A DNA stretch of 46,042 nt from Komarekiella atlantica HA4396-MV6 (GCA_019359395.1 JAHHHK010000046.1:1-46042), one strand, 5' to 3'; shown: positions 16,922-25,920, counted from the stretch's first letter. The notes: generated by a model not told the origin, from the letters alone. Made by a program: numbers and translations.

Positions 16922-18544
16922 TCAAAATTCTCCATCATAACATTCCAGTAATTCTTGATAATATCGCTCTGGGATACTGGGTAAATACGTCGTCATTTGT
17001 AAGCATTGCCTGCTCAACTTGAAACTTTGGGTAATATTAATTCGACTAAGGAAATCCATATCATGGGAAATGACCCAAATAGCACCTTGAAACTCATTTA
17101 TACCTGCAACCACTTGTTCAACGGTTTCAATATCTAAGTTATTAGTTGGCTCATCGAGAATTAACAAATCAATTTCAGAGATGCTAATAATTGCGATCGC
17201 TAATCTTGCCAACTCACCTCCACTCAGGACGGACGCTGTTTTGTGAACGTCATCATATTTGAATAGAAAGTGTCCCAATTGTTGACGCAACGACTGATAG
17301 CTGAGATTTGGATTGGCAGTTTGCATATTTTCTAAAATCGTCTGCTCTCGATTCACCAGTTCATAAGTTTGATCGAGATACACTGCTTTCATCGCTGGTG
17401 CAAGCAAAACCTCACCCGATTCCAACATTGCTGCTTGCTTATTTATCCTTAAAATTGCTTTTGCCAGACTCGATTTACCTGAACCATTCGCGCCTACAAA
17501 AGCAATGCGATCGCCAGAGGAGACATGTAACTGAATGTTCTGAATTAACAGGCGTTCTGACACCCTTAGATTTGCACCCTGAATATCAATCAAATTTCTG
17601 CGTTTTTGACTTTTTTGCTCTAACTGAATACTCGTTGTCTTTGTTGTTTTCACTTTCGTTTCTATAACCTTTTGAGTAGCCTTTGCTACCAATGCTTCAT
17701 GTTTCTTTTTCGCAGTTCCAGCTGATGCCTCTGCTTTTGTTTTAATTAGTCCTGCGGCCGTTCTGTCTACACTGCCATTAAGAACCTGGGAGCGACCGTT
17801 GCGACTAGATTGCGCTGCGCGTTGCTGCTCTTGCATGGCTGTAGCTTGGACGCGTTTAAGTTCCTTTCTGGCGACTTCGTGCGATCGCAATGCTACTTCT
17901 AACTCTATTTTTTTCTGTTCTCGATACCCAGAAAAACTTCCCCCGTACACCTTCACCCCTTCAGATGTAAGTTCCCAAGTAACTTCTGTCATTTGATCTA
18001 AGAAAAAAGGCTTGTGTGAGACAATCACAAACGCACCAGTGAAATTCAAAAGAAACTGTCTTAAGCTTTCTAATGCTTGCAAATCCATGTGATTTGTTGG
18101 CTCATCAAGTAACAGCAAGTTAGGCTGTTTAGCTAAACCAATTGCTAAAAATAGTTTTGTGAGTTCTCCACCACTCAAGTTATTAACAGATAAAGATAAA
18201 TCAAGCCTTGTGTGAAATTGTACTTGTAAAATTTCTTCAATTTTCCACCATTCATCAGAGATGGAAATCAAAAAATTCAGTAATGTGTCTGCTATGATTT
18301 CTTGCCTAATCGTACTGACTTGTGGCAAATAGTAGACAACACCATTACGCGAAATATAACCGGCATTAGGGTTAATTTGACCTGCAATAATCTTTAAAAG
18401 AGTTGATTTTCCAATGCCGTTACGCCCAACTAGAGCGATGCGATCACCCGCGTCGATATTCACATCAACTCCTTGAAACAAAGTTCTATCTATGCTGAGT
18501 TTATATGCTAAATTCTCAGCTAACAATATTGATTTTTTCGACAT
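16922..18544 (-). CDS. ABC-F family ATPase
   Basis: A 540-aa soluble protein with two ABC ATPase domains and no membrane segment, the hallmark of ABC-F proteins, which act on the ribosome (translation factors or antibiotic-target protection). First domain: Walker A GRNGIGKST, signature LSGGE, Walker B LLLLDEPTN; second: GANGSGKSS, LSGGE, LLILDEPTN. Residues about 225-310 form a long basic linker rich in Lys, Arg, Ala and Gln that would contact the ribosome. The ATG at 18544 gives MSKKSILL and is preferred over the frame's earlier codon. Its leader contains an attenuator-like structure, as known for resistance-type ABC-F genes. It is convergent with the CHAT-kinase gene. The substrate or drug is not predictable. 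Confidence 0.92.
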   Translation of the reverse strand: MSKKSILLAENLAYKLSIDRTLFQGVDVNIDAGDRIALVGRNGIGKSTLLKIIAGQINPNAGYISRNGVVYYLPQVSTIRQEIIADTLLNFLISISDEWWKIEEILQVQFHTRLDLSLSVNNLSGGELTKLFLAIGLAKQPNLLLLDEPTNHMDLQALESLRQFLLNFTGAFVIVSHKPFFLDQMTEVTWELTSEGVKVYGGSFSGYREQKKIELEVALRSHEVARKELKRVQATAMQEQQRAAQSSRNGRSQVLNGSVDRTAAGLIKTKAEASAGTAKKKHEALVAKATQKVIETKVKTTKTTSIQLEQKSQKRRNLIDIQGANLRVSERLLIQNIQLHVSSGDRIAFVGANGSGKSSLAKAILRINKQAAMLESGEVLLAPAMKAVYLDQTYELVNREQTILENMQTANPNLSYQSLRQQLGHFLFKYDDVHKTASVLSGGELARLAIAIISISEIDLLILDEPTNNLDIETVEQVVAGINEFQGAIWVISHDMDFLSRINITQSFKLSRQCLQMTTYLPSIPERYYQELLECYDGEF

Positions 18545-18573
18545 TCTTCTCAAACCTCAATTCGCAAAATTCC

Positions 18574-18642
18574 ACCCGCGTTTTTCCATAAGCTGCGGGT
18601 AGATTAGACACAAAAAAACAGCCGCAGACAATCGTCAAGCGG
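18574..18642 (-). promoter_or_regulatory. Attenuator-like leader of the ABC-F gene
   Basis: Reading the minus strand toward the ABC-F gene: a TTGACA box (complement of 18701-18706), then a hairpin with CCGC/GCGG outer and GAC/GTC inner pairs (18621-18642) followed by seven T residues (18612-18618). Next comes a second stem ACCCGC/GCGGGT (18574-18579 with 18595-18600), and the ATG 30 bases further on. A terminator in the leader, 70-100 bases before the start, with a second stem after it, is the arrangement used by ribosome-mediated attenuation of ABC-F genes. Short ATG-TAC-stop and TTG-started leader ORFs exist, but none is convincing. Confidence 0.5.
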
Positions 18643-18935
18643 TTCTATGTAGATAGGAGTGATGACAATATTTTTAGTACATGACTATGTGAAGTAACCC
18701 TGTCAAACTAATTGCGTTTATTCTTCGTTGACATTTGTTGCTTTAGTGCAACAGGTGTTTGGTACTACTTCATTTGTGCTATCTCGTTGGAGTTGTGATG
18801 AGGTTTGATATTGATTACAGTGTAGCACGAAGGGATTTCGGAAAACGAGGATGCGATCGCTTTTTCTATTTCCACACTCTCCAGCCCTACTAGAAAGACT
18901 TACAGCAGTTTTATTCTGTCTTAAATACATCTTAT

Positions 18936-18985
18936 GGGGTGGGCATCTTGCCTGCCCCAGGACGGGCGAGACGCCCATCCTACAA
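18936..18985. repeat. Dispersed hairpin repeat (GGGCATCTTGCC / GGGCGAGACGCCC type)
   Basis: A GC-rich imperfect inverted repeat: TGGGCATCTTGCCTGCCC on one side and GGGCGAGACGCCCA on the other. From memory this sequence type is scattered through Nostoc-like genomes. A minus-strand ORF across 18718-18978 reads through it and is not a credible gene. The remaining bases of 18545-19097 hold only the ABC-F leader and presumably the promoter of the next kinase. Confidence 0.65.
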
Positions 18986-19097
18986 GAATAAATAACTATT
19001 GTTAAAAACGTTGATTAATTGAATCACCCCTGCTAATTTAAGTCTATTTGCGTAATACACAGCAAAATTGGCATATTTTACTTGTTGCCCTTGAACT

Positions 19098-20885
19098 ATG
19101 AGCTATCCAGATTTCAGCGAACACGGCTATCAAGTTTTGCGAGAATTGGGACGTAATCGGGAAGGAGGAAGGATTACTTGGCTAGCATCAAAAGTTAATA
19201 CAGGGGAACACGTGGTAATAAAGCAGTTTTGCTTTGCTCAAGTTGGTTCTAGTTGGTCTGGGTTTGAGGCTCATCAACGAGAAATTAAAGTACTACAAGG
19301 ACTAACTCATCCCGGTATTCCCCGCTACATAAATTCTTTTGCTACGTCTGATGGCTTTTGTTTGGTGCAAGAATATATCAAGGCGGAATCTTTGGCAGAA
19401 CTCCTCGGTAACTTTGAAATAGAGGAAGTTAAGCAAATTGCTGTCAAAGTCTTAGAAATTCTTGGATACCTGCAAAATCTCAATCCTCCGATAATTCATC
19501 GGGATATCAAACCGGAAAATATTTTAGTAGATGAAGAACTCAATGTCTACATAATTGACTTTGGTTTTGCTCGTATTGGCAGCCAGGAAGTCGCAGCGAG
19601 TAGCGTATTCAAAGGTACTCCGGGTTTTATTCCACCAGAGCAAATGTTTAAACCAATAGACGCTACAGACTTGTATGCTTTGGGTGTAACCTTGATTTGC
19701 TTACTGACAGAAATCAAATCAACAAAAATAGATCAATTGCAAGATCAAGATGATCCATATTTAATAAAGTTTCAGCATCTTTTACCTCGGTTGAGTCTAC
19801 GGTTTCTGGGTTGGTTGGAAAAGATGGTACAACCGCTACAGAAAAACCGCTTTACTAATGCAAAATCAGCTTTAGAAGCACTCAAGCCACTTGATGTTAT
19901 TCGTGTAGCGGGAGTTGATTTTAGTGAAACAGTGCTGGAGTTCAAAGCGAACCGATTAGGGGAAAAGCTAACGCAAAGCATTACTATTGAGAACCCTATA
20001 GCAGATACTTTACTACAAGGTAGATGGGAAATTGCACCTCATCCTAATGATCCACCGCATACCCCAGATGATCATGCTTGGATTTCGGTGACACCTGCTG
20101 AGTTTAGTGGGAATCATGCTTGGTGTCAGGTTGAGGTGGATACGAGTAAATTGATGGCGGATAAGCAGTATAAACGTCAACTGATACTACACAGTAATGC
20201 ATATCCAGAGACTCACACTTTAACGGTGAAAGTGCAGACGGCTGCTTTACCGATTGAAAAGCGAAAGATAGCCTCTGGTGATTTAATTCGGCTGTTTTTA
20301 ATGACTGTGGTGGTAGCTATGGCTACGACTTGGTTTATTACTTATGCTGCAAGTGCGGTTGGGAGTTTTTTGTTAGAAATTAGTGGATATGAGAAGATTC
20401 TGTTTATGAATATTTTCTTACTTATGGTTTCTTTTTGGCTTGGTTATTCCAAACTAGAGCTAGGAGTAGCCGGGGCTGTGCATTGGGCTGTGGGTTCGGC
20501 TGTGGGTATGGCTGCGGGTAGGGCTGTGGGTACGGTTATGGGTGGGGCTGTGGGTACGGCTGTGGGTACGGTTGTGGTTGGGACTGTGGGTGCGGTTGTG
20601 GGTGCGTTTGTGGGTGTGTACGTGGGTCAGTTTGTGGGTGATGCTAGATATTGGGTTATATATTTGGCTGAAGACTCATTTGCAACTGTACTAATACTAC
20701 TAACATTAGGATTTGGAGCTAGCGCAGGAACTGGGATAATAACGGGCTTTCTAAATCCATTTATTTTATTAGCACTAACAGGAACCAGTTTACCTACACT
20801 TTTCATGCTGCTTTATTCACCCCTAAAAAGACGTAGGTTAATTACTAAATATCGCCAGTCTGAAGAATCTTTAATTAAACCGTAA
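19098..20885 (+). CDS. Membrane Ser/Thr kinase with Ig-like domain and Gly-Val repeat
   Basis: A 595-aa protein. Kinase domain about 11-265: K42 in VVIKQF, HRDIKPEN (134-141), DFG (154-156) and PPEQ at the end of the activation loop. The glycine loop is irregular (ELGRNREGGR instead of GxGxxG), but other catalytic residues are intact. Residues about 272-388 look like a beta-sandwich (paired strands, SVTPAEFSGNHAWCQVEVD). A membrane helix follows at about 397-425, another at about 430-450, then residues 457-515 are a run of GxAVG/GTVVG units, and two more hydrophobic segments end the protein. The Gly-Val block is encoded by near-perfect 12-bp repeats. The kinase should face the cytosol. The gene is closed by a strong hairpin. 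Confidence 0.88.
   Translation: MSYPDFSEHGYQVLRELGRNREGGRITWLASKVNTGEHVVIKQFCFAQVGSSWSGFEAHQREIKVLQGLTHPGIPRYINSFATSDGFCLVQEYIKAESLAELLGNFEIEEVKQIAVKVLEILGYLQNLNPPIIHRDIKPENILVDEELNVYIIDFGFARIGSQEVAASSVFKGTPGFIPPEQMFKPIDATDLYALGVTLICLLTEIKSTKIDQLQDQDDPYLIKFQHLLPRLSLRFLGWLEKMVQPLQKNRFTNAKSALEALKPLDVIRVAGVDFSETVLEFKANRLGEKLTQSITIENPIADTLLQGRWEIAPHPNDPPHTPDDHAWISVTPAEFSGNHAWCQVEVDTSKLMADKQYKRQLILHSNAYPETHTLTVKVQTAALPIEKRKIASGDLIRLFLMTVVVAMATTWFITYAASAVGSFLLEISGYEKILFMNIFLLMVSFWLGYSKLELGVAGAVHWAVGSAVGMAAGRAVGTVMGGAVGTAVGTVVVGTVGAVVGAFVGVYVGQFVGDARYWVIYLAEDSFATVLILLTLGFGASAGTGIITGFLNPFILLALTGTSLPTLFMLLYSPLKRRRLITKYRQSEESLIKP
20470..20640 (+). repeat. 12-bp tandem repeats inside the kinase gene
   Basis: About fourteen degenerate copies of a GGGTACGGCTGT-like unit, in frame, each giving four residues such as GTAV or GAVV. 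The G and T-rich, C-poor block differs sharply from the flanking coding sequence. It probably expands and contracts by slippage. Confidence 0.85.
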
Positions 20886-20891
20886 TCAAAC

Positions 20892-20924
20892 AGATCCCCG
20901 ACTTCTTAAAGAAGTCGGGGATCT
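20892..20924 (+). terminator. Perfect 15-bp hairpin after the kinase gene
   Basis: Arms 20892-20906 and 20910-20924 (AGATCCCCGACTTCT and complement, TAA loop). It lies 7 bases after the stop codon. There is only a weak T-tract. From memory this same hairpin is a common dispersed element in cyanobacteria, so it may be both repeat and terminator. Confidence 0.7.
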
Positions 20925-21083
20925 AGTCTTGTTTGTGAGGAAGATAAGATTGCGCTCTTTTTTTTTGCCTAACTTAAGATTGCGAAGCCTTTTTTGCAAA
21001 GCGTTAATGTAGTGCGGTAAGCGATCGCTATGCCGTCAAGCTTATCGCTTGAACAAAAAGATTACTATATATAATAACTAACT

Positions 21084-21440
21084 ATGAATATGGGTCAATC
21101 TATGTCTACCAAACATATCGGAGAGTATTTCAACTTCCTGTCTTCAGAAGACATCAGACTAAAAGATTCACGTATTGGGATTGAAACAATTCTTTATGAA
21201 TACATTGATTGTGGACGTTCTCCAGAAGAAATTGCCCAAATTTATCAAACAATATCTTTAGAGCAAGTATATGCAACAATTCTTTATTATCTGCAAAACA
21301 AAGAAACTGTCAGTGCTTACATCAAAAACTGGATAGAACACGGTCATAAAATGCGAGAACAACAGCGACTTAATCCCCCGCCAGTGTCAGAAAAACTGCG
21401 CCAACTCCGAATTGAAAGACAAGCTAAACAGCAAGCATGA
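21084..21440 (+). CDS. DUF433-family antitoxin
   Basis: A 118-aa protein whose central part (residues about 22-75: SRIGIETILYEYIDCGRSPEEIAQIYQTISLEQVYATILYYLQNKE) has the DUF433 pattern, a small winged-helix-like DNA-binding fold used by VapB-like antitoxins. The C-terminal 40 residues are basic and Gln/Arg-rich and could wrap the toxin. Three in-frame ATGs (21084, 21090, 21102) are possible starts; the first is given. Its stop overlaps the start of the toxin gene by four bases (ATGA), the typical coupling of such pairs. Autoregulation by the antitoxin-toxin complex is expected. Confidence 0.85.
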   Translation: MNMGQSMSTKHIGEYFNFLSSEDIRLKDSRIGIETILYEYIDCGRSPEEIAQIYQTISLEQVYATILYYLQNKETVSAYIKNWIEHGHKMREQQRLNPPPVSEKLRQLRIERQAKQQA

Positions 21441-21799
21441 CACTGCAATATCTGATTGATGAAAATGTCAATCCTATATATCCAAATCAAATTAGACTAC
21501 GAGAACCTGAGATTGCGATCAAAGTGGTAGGAGAATCAGGAACTCCACCAAAAAGTACACTTGATCCAGAAATTCTGTGTTGGTGTGAAGATAATAATTT
21601 TATATTAGTGACAAATAACCGAACTTCTATGCCAGGACATTTAGCTGAGCATATCGCTGTTAATCGTCACGTACCAGGAATTTTTATCCTCAATCAAAAT
21701 TTAAGTATTGGTGAAAATATAGAAGAACTCATAATAGTTGCTTTGGCATCAGAAGACGATGAATATCAAGACAGAATAGTTTATTTACCCTTACCCTAA
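21437..21799 (+). CDS. DUF5615 PIN-like toxin
   Basis: A 120-aa protein with the DUF5615 pattern of PIN-like nucleases: LIDENVNP near the N-terminus, DPEILCWCEDNNFILVTNNR in the middle and a PGIFILNQ strand. Acidic residues D8/E9, D42, E51 and D52 could coordinate a metal for RNA cleavage. In the usual pattern the middle motif is LVTxDxD; here it reads LVTNNRTSM, so one acidic position is Asn and activity is uncertain. It is translationally coupled with the antitoxin upstream. The hairpin at 21803 follows directly. Confidence 0.85.
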   Translation: MTLQYLIDENVNPIYPNQIRLREPEIAIKVVGESGTPPKSTLDPEILCWCEDNNFILVTNNRTSMPGHLAEHIAVNRHVPGIFILNQNLSIGENIEELIIVALASEDDEYQDRIVYLPLP

Positions 21800-21802
21800 A
21801 AA

Positions 21803-21838
21803 TAGGCGATTACTTACGGTACGCTACGCGATCGCCTA
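21803..21838 (+). terminator. Hairpin after the toxin-antitoxin pair
   Basis: TAGGCGAT (21803-21810) pairs with ATCGCCTA (21831-21838). The 20-base loop contains a TACGCTACGCG motif and overlaps a HIP1-like octamer. There is no T-tract, so it is a weak terminator candidate or a repeat. Confidence 0.4.
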
Positions 21839-21889
21839 CTACAAAACTGCTAAAATCAATCCATAACTACTTGATGCCATATTCATTCT

Positions 21890-22633
21890 ATGACCATTGC
21901 TCAAGAATTAGATGATCAACAAGGCATCTGTCAAGATGTTATTTTTCCCCCTGGTGATTTATATAGTGATGAACCTCCCTTGGAAAGCGAACTACATCTA
22001 CGACAAATAATCTTACTTTTAACATGCTTGGAATGGGTGTGGCGAGATAGAAATGATTTCTACGCGGCTGGAAACTTGACTATCTATTACAGCCCACACC
22101 AACGCAAATCAGAATACTTCCGAGGCCCAGATTTTTTTGTAGTGTTGGGAACTGAACGCAAAACCCGTAAAAGTTGGGTAGTCTGGGAAGAAGATGGTAA
22201 ATATCCTCATGTAATTGTAGAAATTCTCTCTCAATCAACAGCAAATACAGACAAAGGTTTAAAAAAGGAAATTTATCAAGATACCTTCCGTACACCGGAT
22301 TATTTTTACTTCGAGCCTTACACGTTAGAATTTGTAGGATTTCATTTAGTAGATGGGGAATATCAACCTCTGCAAGCTTCGGAACAAGGGCATTTGTGGA
22401 GTCATCAGCTAGGGTTATATTTGGGAATTCATGAAGGTCTATTACGGTTTTTTACACAGAATGGGCAACTAGTACCAACACCTGAAGAAATGGCAGAACA
22501 GGCAGAACAAAGAGTAGAACAGGCAGAACAAAGAGTAGAACAGGCAGAACAAAGAGTAGAACAGGCAGAACAAAGAGTAGAACGTTTGGCAACAAAGCTG
22601 CGCGAGTTAAATATAGACCCAGATACAATTTAA
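21890..22633 (+). CDS. Uma2-family (DUF820) nuclease-like protein with heptad tail
   Basis: A 247-aa protein. Residues about 25-190 carry the Uma2/DUF820 PD-(D/E)xK-like fold: LESELHLRQI near the start, the RGPDFFVVL strand with the first acidic residue, and PHVIVEILSQST with the second, followed by KKEIYQ. The usual EIxS-x-T/K end is close to canonical. The family is very abundant in cyanobacteria and of unknown cellular role. The tail (about 198-235) is four identical EQAEQRV heptads plus partial copies, predicted to form a coiled coil, then RLATKLRELNIDPD. It stands alone, about 90 bases after the toxin gene. Confidence 0.88.
   Translation: MTIAQELDDQQGICQDVIFPPGDLYSDEPPLESELHLRQIILLLTCLEWVWRDRNDFYAAGNLTIYYSPHQRKSEYFRGPDFFVVLGTERKTRKSWVVWEEDGKYPHVIVEILSQSTANTDKGLKKEIYQDTFRTPDYFYFEPYTLEFVGFHLVDGEYQPLQASEQGHLWSHQLGLYLGIHEGLLRFFTQNGQLVPTPEEMAEQAEQRVEQAEQRVEQAEQRVEQAEQRVERLATKLRELNIDPDTI
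22500..22583 (+). repeat. Four perfect 21-bp coding repeats
   Basis: Four identical consecutive copies of a 21-base unit (AGGCAGAACAAAGAGTAGAAC is the unit minus nothing else; first copy 22500-22520). Each encodes one heptad of the coiled coil. Perfect identity, including third codon positions, points to recent expansion. Confidence 0.95.
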
Positions 22634-22675
22634 ACTATTGCGATGTGTAATGTGCCCTAGATGAGAAGAAGCAAT

Positions 22676-25387
22676 TTATTTGGGATAATGCTTGGCTAAA
22701 AATTCTTCTGCCTCTACTTTATTTTTAATTACTTTATCCAAGCTGGCTGCAAGTATATCATCTAAAATTTGTCGATACTGAGGCCCTGGTTTGTAGCCTA
22801 ATATCTTGAGATCATTACCATTTAAAATCGGTTGGATGTTGGCTAAAACTGTTAAGTAATGCCATATCTGTTGCCTGAGCAAACGTGAACTGTGTAAGGC
22901 AATTAAAATTAGCATTGGCAAGTCATACTGTCGTAGCAACTGCACCACTTGACTGGGATGTTGACAACTAGGTAACAGTTCCATGACTTGGTTAAAGCTT
23001 TGGGCAAATTTCTTCAACCTAGCAATGCTATCTTCCTGCAATTGCAAATTTTGTGCCACTTTTCCCCAATATTCGGGTGCTAAGTGAATGACTAATGCTT
23101 CCAGGCGCATTTGCCAATGAATGAGGGTTTGCTGTGAATCAAATCGTCGCAAACAACGTTCTAGCAAACGTAATTGCCGTAGTATTTCTTCATCTAGCTT
23201 CAGAGTAGGATGGATGCATTGCAATGCCCCTAAATTATCGAGTAACTGTAAAGCTGATTTCCAGTAGGAGGCTTCCAGAATATGTTTCAATTCTGCTTTG
23301 AGTCTAGTTTGTAGAGCTGGAGTTTTGCTATTCTCTTGAGCAGTGCGATCATAAATGCCACTGTTAATGGCATAGCGGATAAACTCTTCTGTTTGCGGTT
23401 CAATCTCAAATCCGAAGCGCACAGCAAAGCGCACACCGCGATAAATGCGGGTGGGGTCTTCGATAAAGCTGTTGGGGTGTAAAACCCGAATTTGCTTAGC
23501 TTGTAAATCCAGTAAACCGCCAAAAAAATCAAGTAATTCCCCAGCACGGGGAGAGGTAAGCCGCAGCGCCATTGCGTTGATGGTAAAATCCCGGCGATAC
23601 AAGTCTTGACGAATAGAACTCGCCTCAACTTCTGGATTTGCCGCTGGGTAAGGATAAAATTCTGTCCTAGCGGTGGCAATATCTACCCACAAAGAGTCTA
23701 ATTCTGGGTCATTGTGCCACAACAAGGCAGCAGTTTGAAAAGCCCCGTGGATTTCTAAGCGAGCAGCAGGGTAAAGTTGCTGGAGTGCCTTTGCTAGCTC
23801 CACGCCAGCACCGACATCTGCTGTTTTGTGAAAGCCATCAACTACAAGGTCGATATCTTTAATCATCAAATCACCTGCTGCTTCTTTTGCTAATAGCAAG
23901 TCTCTCACCGCACCACCTACTAAATAAAGATGCCAACCCCGCTTTTGGGCTGCTTGCGATGCTATGGTGAGTAATTGCCACAATTGAGGCGCAAGTTTAT
24001 TTTGCAATTGGGGAAGATTAAGATGATTTTTTTCTCCTTTACCTTGCTTTCTCTCTTCTCCTCTTTCTCTCTCCCCTTCTCGTTCTTGATGTAATTGCCG
24101 CAATACATCGGTGCGGGTGACTATACCTACTAACTGCTGATTCTCCAATACTGGTAAGCGCCCAATATCGTATGTCACCATCAGCGCCTCAATTTGTGGC
24201 AGTGTTGTATCTGGTGTAATCGTTTTGAGATTCGTTGTCATGTAGCCCTTGACTGGCGCATGACTGAACCCGTGATGTAAGGCGATGTCAATATCCCGCC
24301 GTGAAATAATACCTACAAGTTGCCCTTGAGCATCGACTACAGATAAACCAGAGTTTCCATAGCGCAACAAAATACGCTGCGCTTCGGTAATTGTGGTTTC
24401 AGGAAGAATAGTGCGGACAGGAGAAGACATCAAGTCTCTAGCAGTGGGGGGATGGGGAATTTGGACTTTTATCCCGTCTAAGAGTTGATGTAATGTTGCC
24501 TTAGAGTCTACTCCTCGGAGATTCAGCGATGCTGCTTGTGAATGACCACCACCGCCCAGGAGTTGGAATAAGAGGTTAAGATTTGTTTTAGGAATTTGCG
24601 ATCGCCCAATTACTGTTAAGCGTACGTCATTTTTGTCTAAAGAATATTCATTCGCCAATAGTATGGCGTCAATTTCAGTTAACTCGACGAGTTCCGAGGC
24701 TAGACTCGATAACCCTGGCACAAAACCCTGAGTTTTCAAAGTTACCCAAGCAATGGTATATCCATGTATACAGAGATATTCCAAATTTTCCAGCGCTTGG
24801 GTTAATAGCTGCTGCAATTGAGGAGACAAGCCAGGGTCACGGTAAGTAGAAATTACTGATAAACTCGCACCTTGTTCCATTAACCAAGCCAAAGCTAAAG
24901 CGTCGCGTGGTGTGGACTGGTCAAATGTCAACGAGCCAGTATCAACGTGGATACCCAAAGCCATCACCGTTGCTTCGGCAGGAGTGAGGGAAATTTGTTG
25001 TTGTTGCAATTGTTCCACAATTAAAGTTGTGGTAGCTCCCACAGAGGAAATATACGATTGCGTAGCCGGAATATCTGATTCTTGCCCTAAGTGATGGTCA
25101 TAAACTATGATTTCTTTTAAATGGGGTAAATCTAACCACTCAGCAGCTTTACCCAAGCGATCGCGATGCTGCGTATCCACCACAGTTAGGGAACGAATCT
25201 TTTCAGGAATAACTGAACGCCTTTCAATCAAAGGATATTCATCTCGATGCAAGGCTAAAAAATCCCGTACAGGAGGGTGAGAGCCGCCAGATAAGACAAT
25301 CTTACTCCCCGGTAACAGGCGTGTTAGCCCTACCGCCGCTCCTAGTGCGTCAAAATCAGCTGTTGTGTGGCAAAGAATTAAGTCCAT
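22676..25387 (-). CDS. DHH - CBS - tRNA nucleotidyltransferase/poly(A) polymerase fusion
   Basis: A 903-aa protein read from the ATG at 25387. Order: DHH phosphoesterase (residues about 2-150, [20 protein letters not shown]), DHHA1 part (GGGGHSQAA near 275), two CBS domains (about 312-428), then the class II nucleotidyltransferase head ([11 protein letters not shown] near 483 with KDIDLVVDG) and the RNA-binding region ([30 protein letters not shown]). This architecture is known from cyanobacterial enzymes that repair or build the tRNA 3' CCA end, where CC- and A-adding work can be split between two proteins; I cannot tell which this is. A Glu/Arg/Gly-rich stretch (about 431-449) encoded by a purine-rich repeat links the CBS and catalytic parts. 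Confidence 0.92.
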   Translation of the reverse strand: MDLILCHTTADFDALGAAVGLTRLLPGSKIVLSGGSHPPVRDFLALHRDEYPLIERRSVIPEKIRSLTVVDTQHRDRLGKAAEWLDLPHLKEIIVYDHHLGQESDIPATQSYISSVGATTTLIVEQLQQQQISLTPAEATVMALGIHVDTGSLTFDQSTPRDALALAWLMEQGASLSVISTYRDPGLSPQLQQLLTQALENLEYLCIHGYTIAWVTLKTQGFVPGLSSLASELVELTEIDAILLANEYSLDKNDVRLTVIGRSQIPKTNLNLLFQLLGGGGHSQAASLNLRGVDSKATLHQLLDGIKVQIPHPPTARDLMSSPVRTILPETTITEAQRILLRYGNSGLSVVDAQGQLVGIISRRDIDIALHHGFSHAPVKGYMTTNLKTITPDTTLPQIEALMVTYDIGRLPVLENQQLVGIVTRTDVLRQLHQEREGERERGEERKQGKGEKNHLNLPQLQNKLAPQLWQLLTIASQAAQKRGWHLYLVGGAVRDLLLAKEAAGDLMIKDIDLVVDGFHKTADVGAGVELAKALQQLYPAARLEIHGAFQTAALLWHNDPELDSLWVDIATARTEFYPYPAANPEVEASSIRQDLYRRDFTINAMALRLTSPRAGELLDFFGGLLDLQAKQIRVLHPNSFIEDPTRIYRGVRFAVRFGFEIEPQTEEFIRYAINSGIYDRTAQENSKTPALQTRLKAELKHILEASYWKSALQLLDNLGALQCIHPTLKLDEEILRQLRLLERCLRRFDSQQTLIHWQMRLEALVIHLAPEYWGKVAQNLQLQEDSIARLKKFAQSFNQVMELLPSCQHPSQVVQLLRQYDLPMLILIALHSSRLLRQQIWHYLTVLANIQPILNGNDLKILGYKPGPQYRQILDDILAASLDKVIKNKVEAEEFLAKHYPK

Positions 25388-25395
25388 AATCAAAA

Positions 25396-25412
25396 GTCAT
25401 TAGTCATTAATG
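25396..25412. repeat. Short STRR array
   Basis: GTCATTAGTCATTAATG heptamers just upstream of the nucleotidyltransferase start, followed by an AAAGGACAAATGACTAAAATG variant. Same family as the arrays at 12244 and 26504. Confidence 0.6.
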
Positions 25413-25537
25413 CTTAAACAAAGGACAAATGACTAAAATGTAACAATTTCTGCTAGCTTAAAAATAAGGAAAAACTGTCAGTGTCGCCCTTTAGGATATT
25501 CTATCTTTAGTATTTCGCTAGCTTGGGAGAAGCAAAA

Positions 25538-25726
25538 ATGACCATAATATTCCAAATTGCTTTGATAGGCCTGGTTGCGCTATCTTTTGTCCTCGTTGTC
25601 GGTGTCCCTGTTGCTTATGCCACTCCCCAAAATTGGAATGAATCTAAAAAGCTACTCTGGCTTGGTTCAGGCGTCTGGATTGGGTTAGTATTTTTAGTCG
25701 GTTTGTTAAACTTTTTTGTCGTATAG
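25538..25726 (+). CDS. psbZ: Photosystem II protein PsbZ (Ycf9)
   Basis: A 62-aa protein with two membrane helices (about residues 3-26 and 40-61) joined by a short loop with [10 protein letters not shown], the pattern of PsbZ. It is a small core subunit at the edge of photosystem II that helps antenna binding and stability. The ATG at 25538 (MTIIFQ) is preferred over the upstream in-frame codon at 25523, because the family begins here and a GGGAGA sequence lies just before. It is followed by ribH on the same strand, a neighbour arrangement I recall from other cyanobacteria. Confidence 0.95.
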   Translation: MTIIFQIALIGLVALSFVLVVGVPVAYATPQNWNESKKLLWLGSGVWIGLVFLVGLLNFFVV

Positions 25727-25794
25727 ACGACGGCTTTGCTCTGGCAGAGGCACATAATATAAAAACTAGAGGGGCAGAAAAGCCAAGTTGAAAG

Positions 25795-25851
25795 GTTAAA
25801 GGAAAAAAAAGAGATATCTTTTTCTTAGTTCCTTTTTCCTAACCGCGCTTT
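25795..25851 (+). repeat. GGTTAAAGGAAA...TTTTTCCTAACC hairpin repeat
   Basis: Purine-rich and pyrimidine-rich arms between psbZ and ribH. It is similar to 4879-4940 and 5984-6050. The position after psbZ also fits a terminator, with imperfect pairing. Confidence 0.5.
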
Positions 25852-25920
25852 CCTGCTCCTCTACATTTTTTAAAGAAGAAATGTATATTGGCCAGAAGTA
25901 TACCTGATTCAGAGGCAGTC

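Noticed and set aside
18718-18978. 86-aa minus-strand ORF upstream of the second kinase
   Set aside because: Its first third is the translation of a dispersed GC-rich hairpin repeat and the remainder shows no family features.
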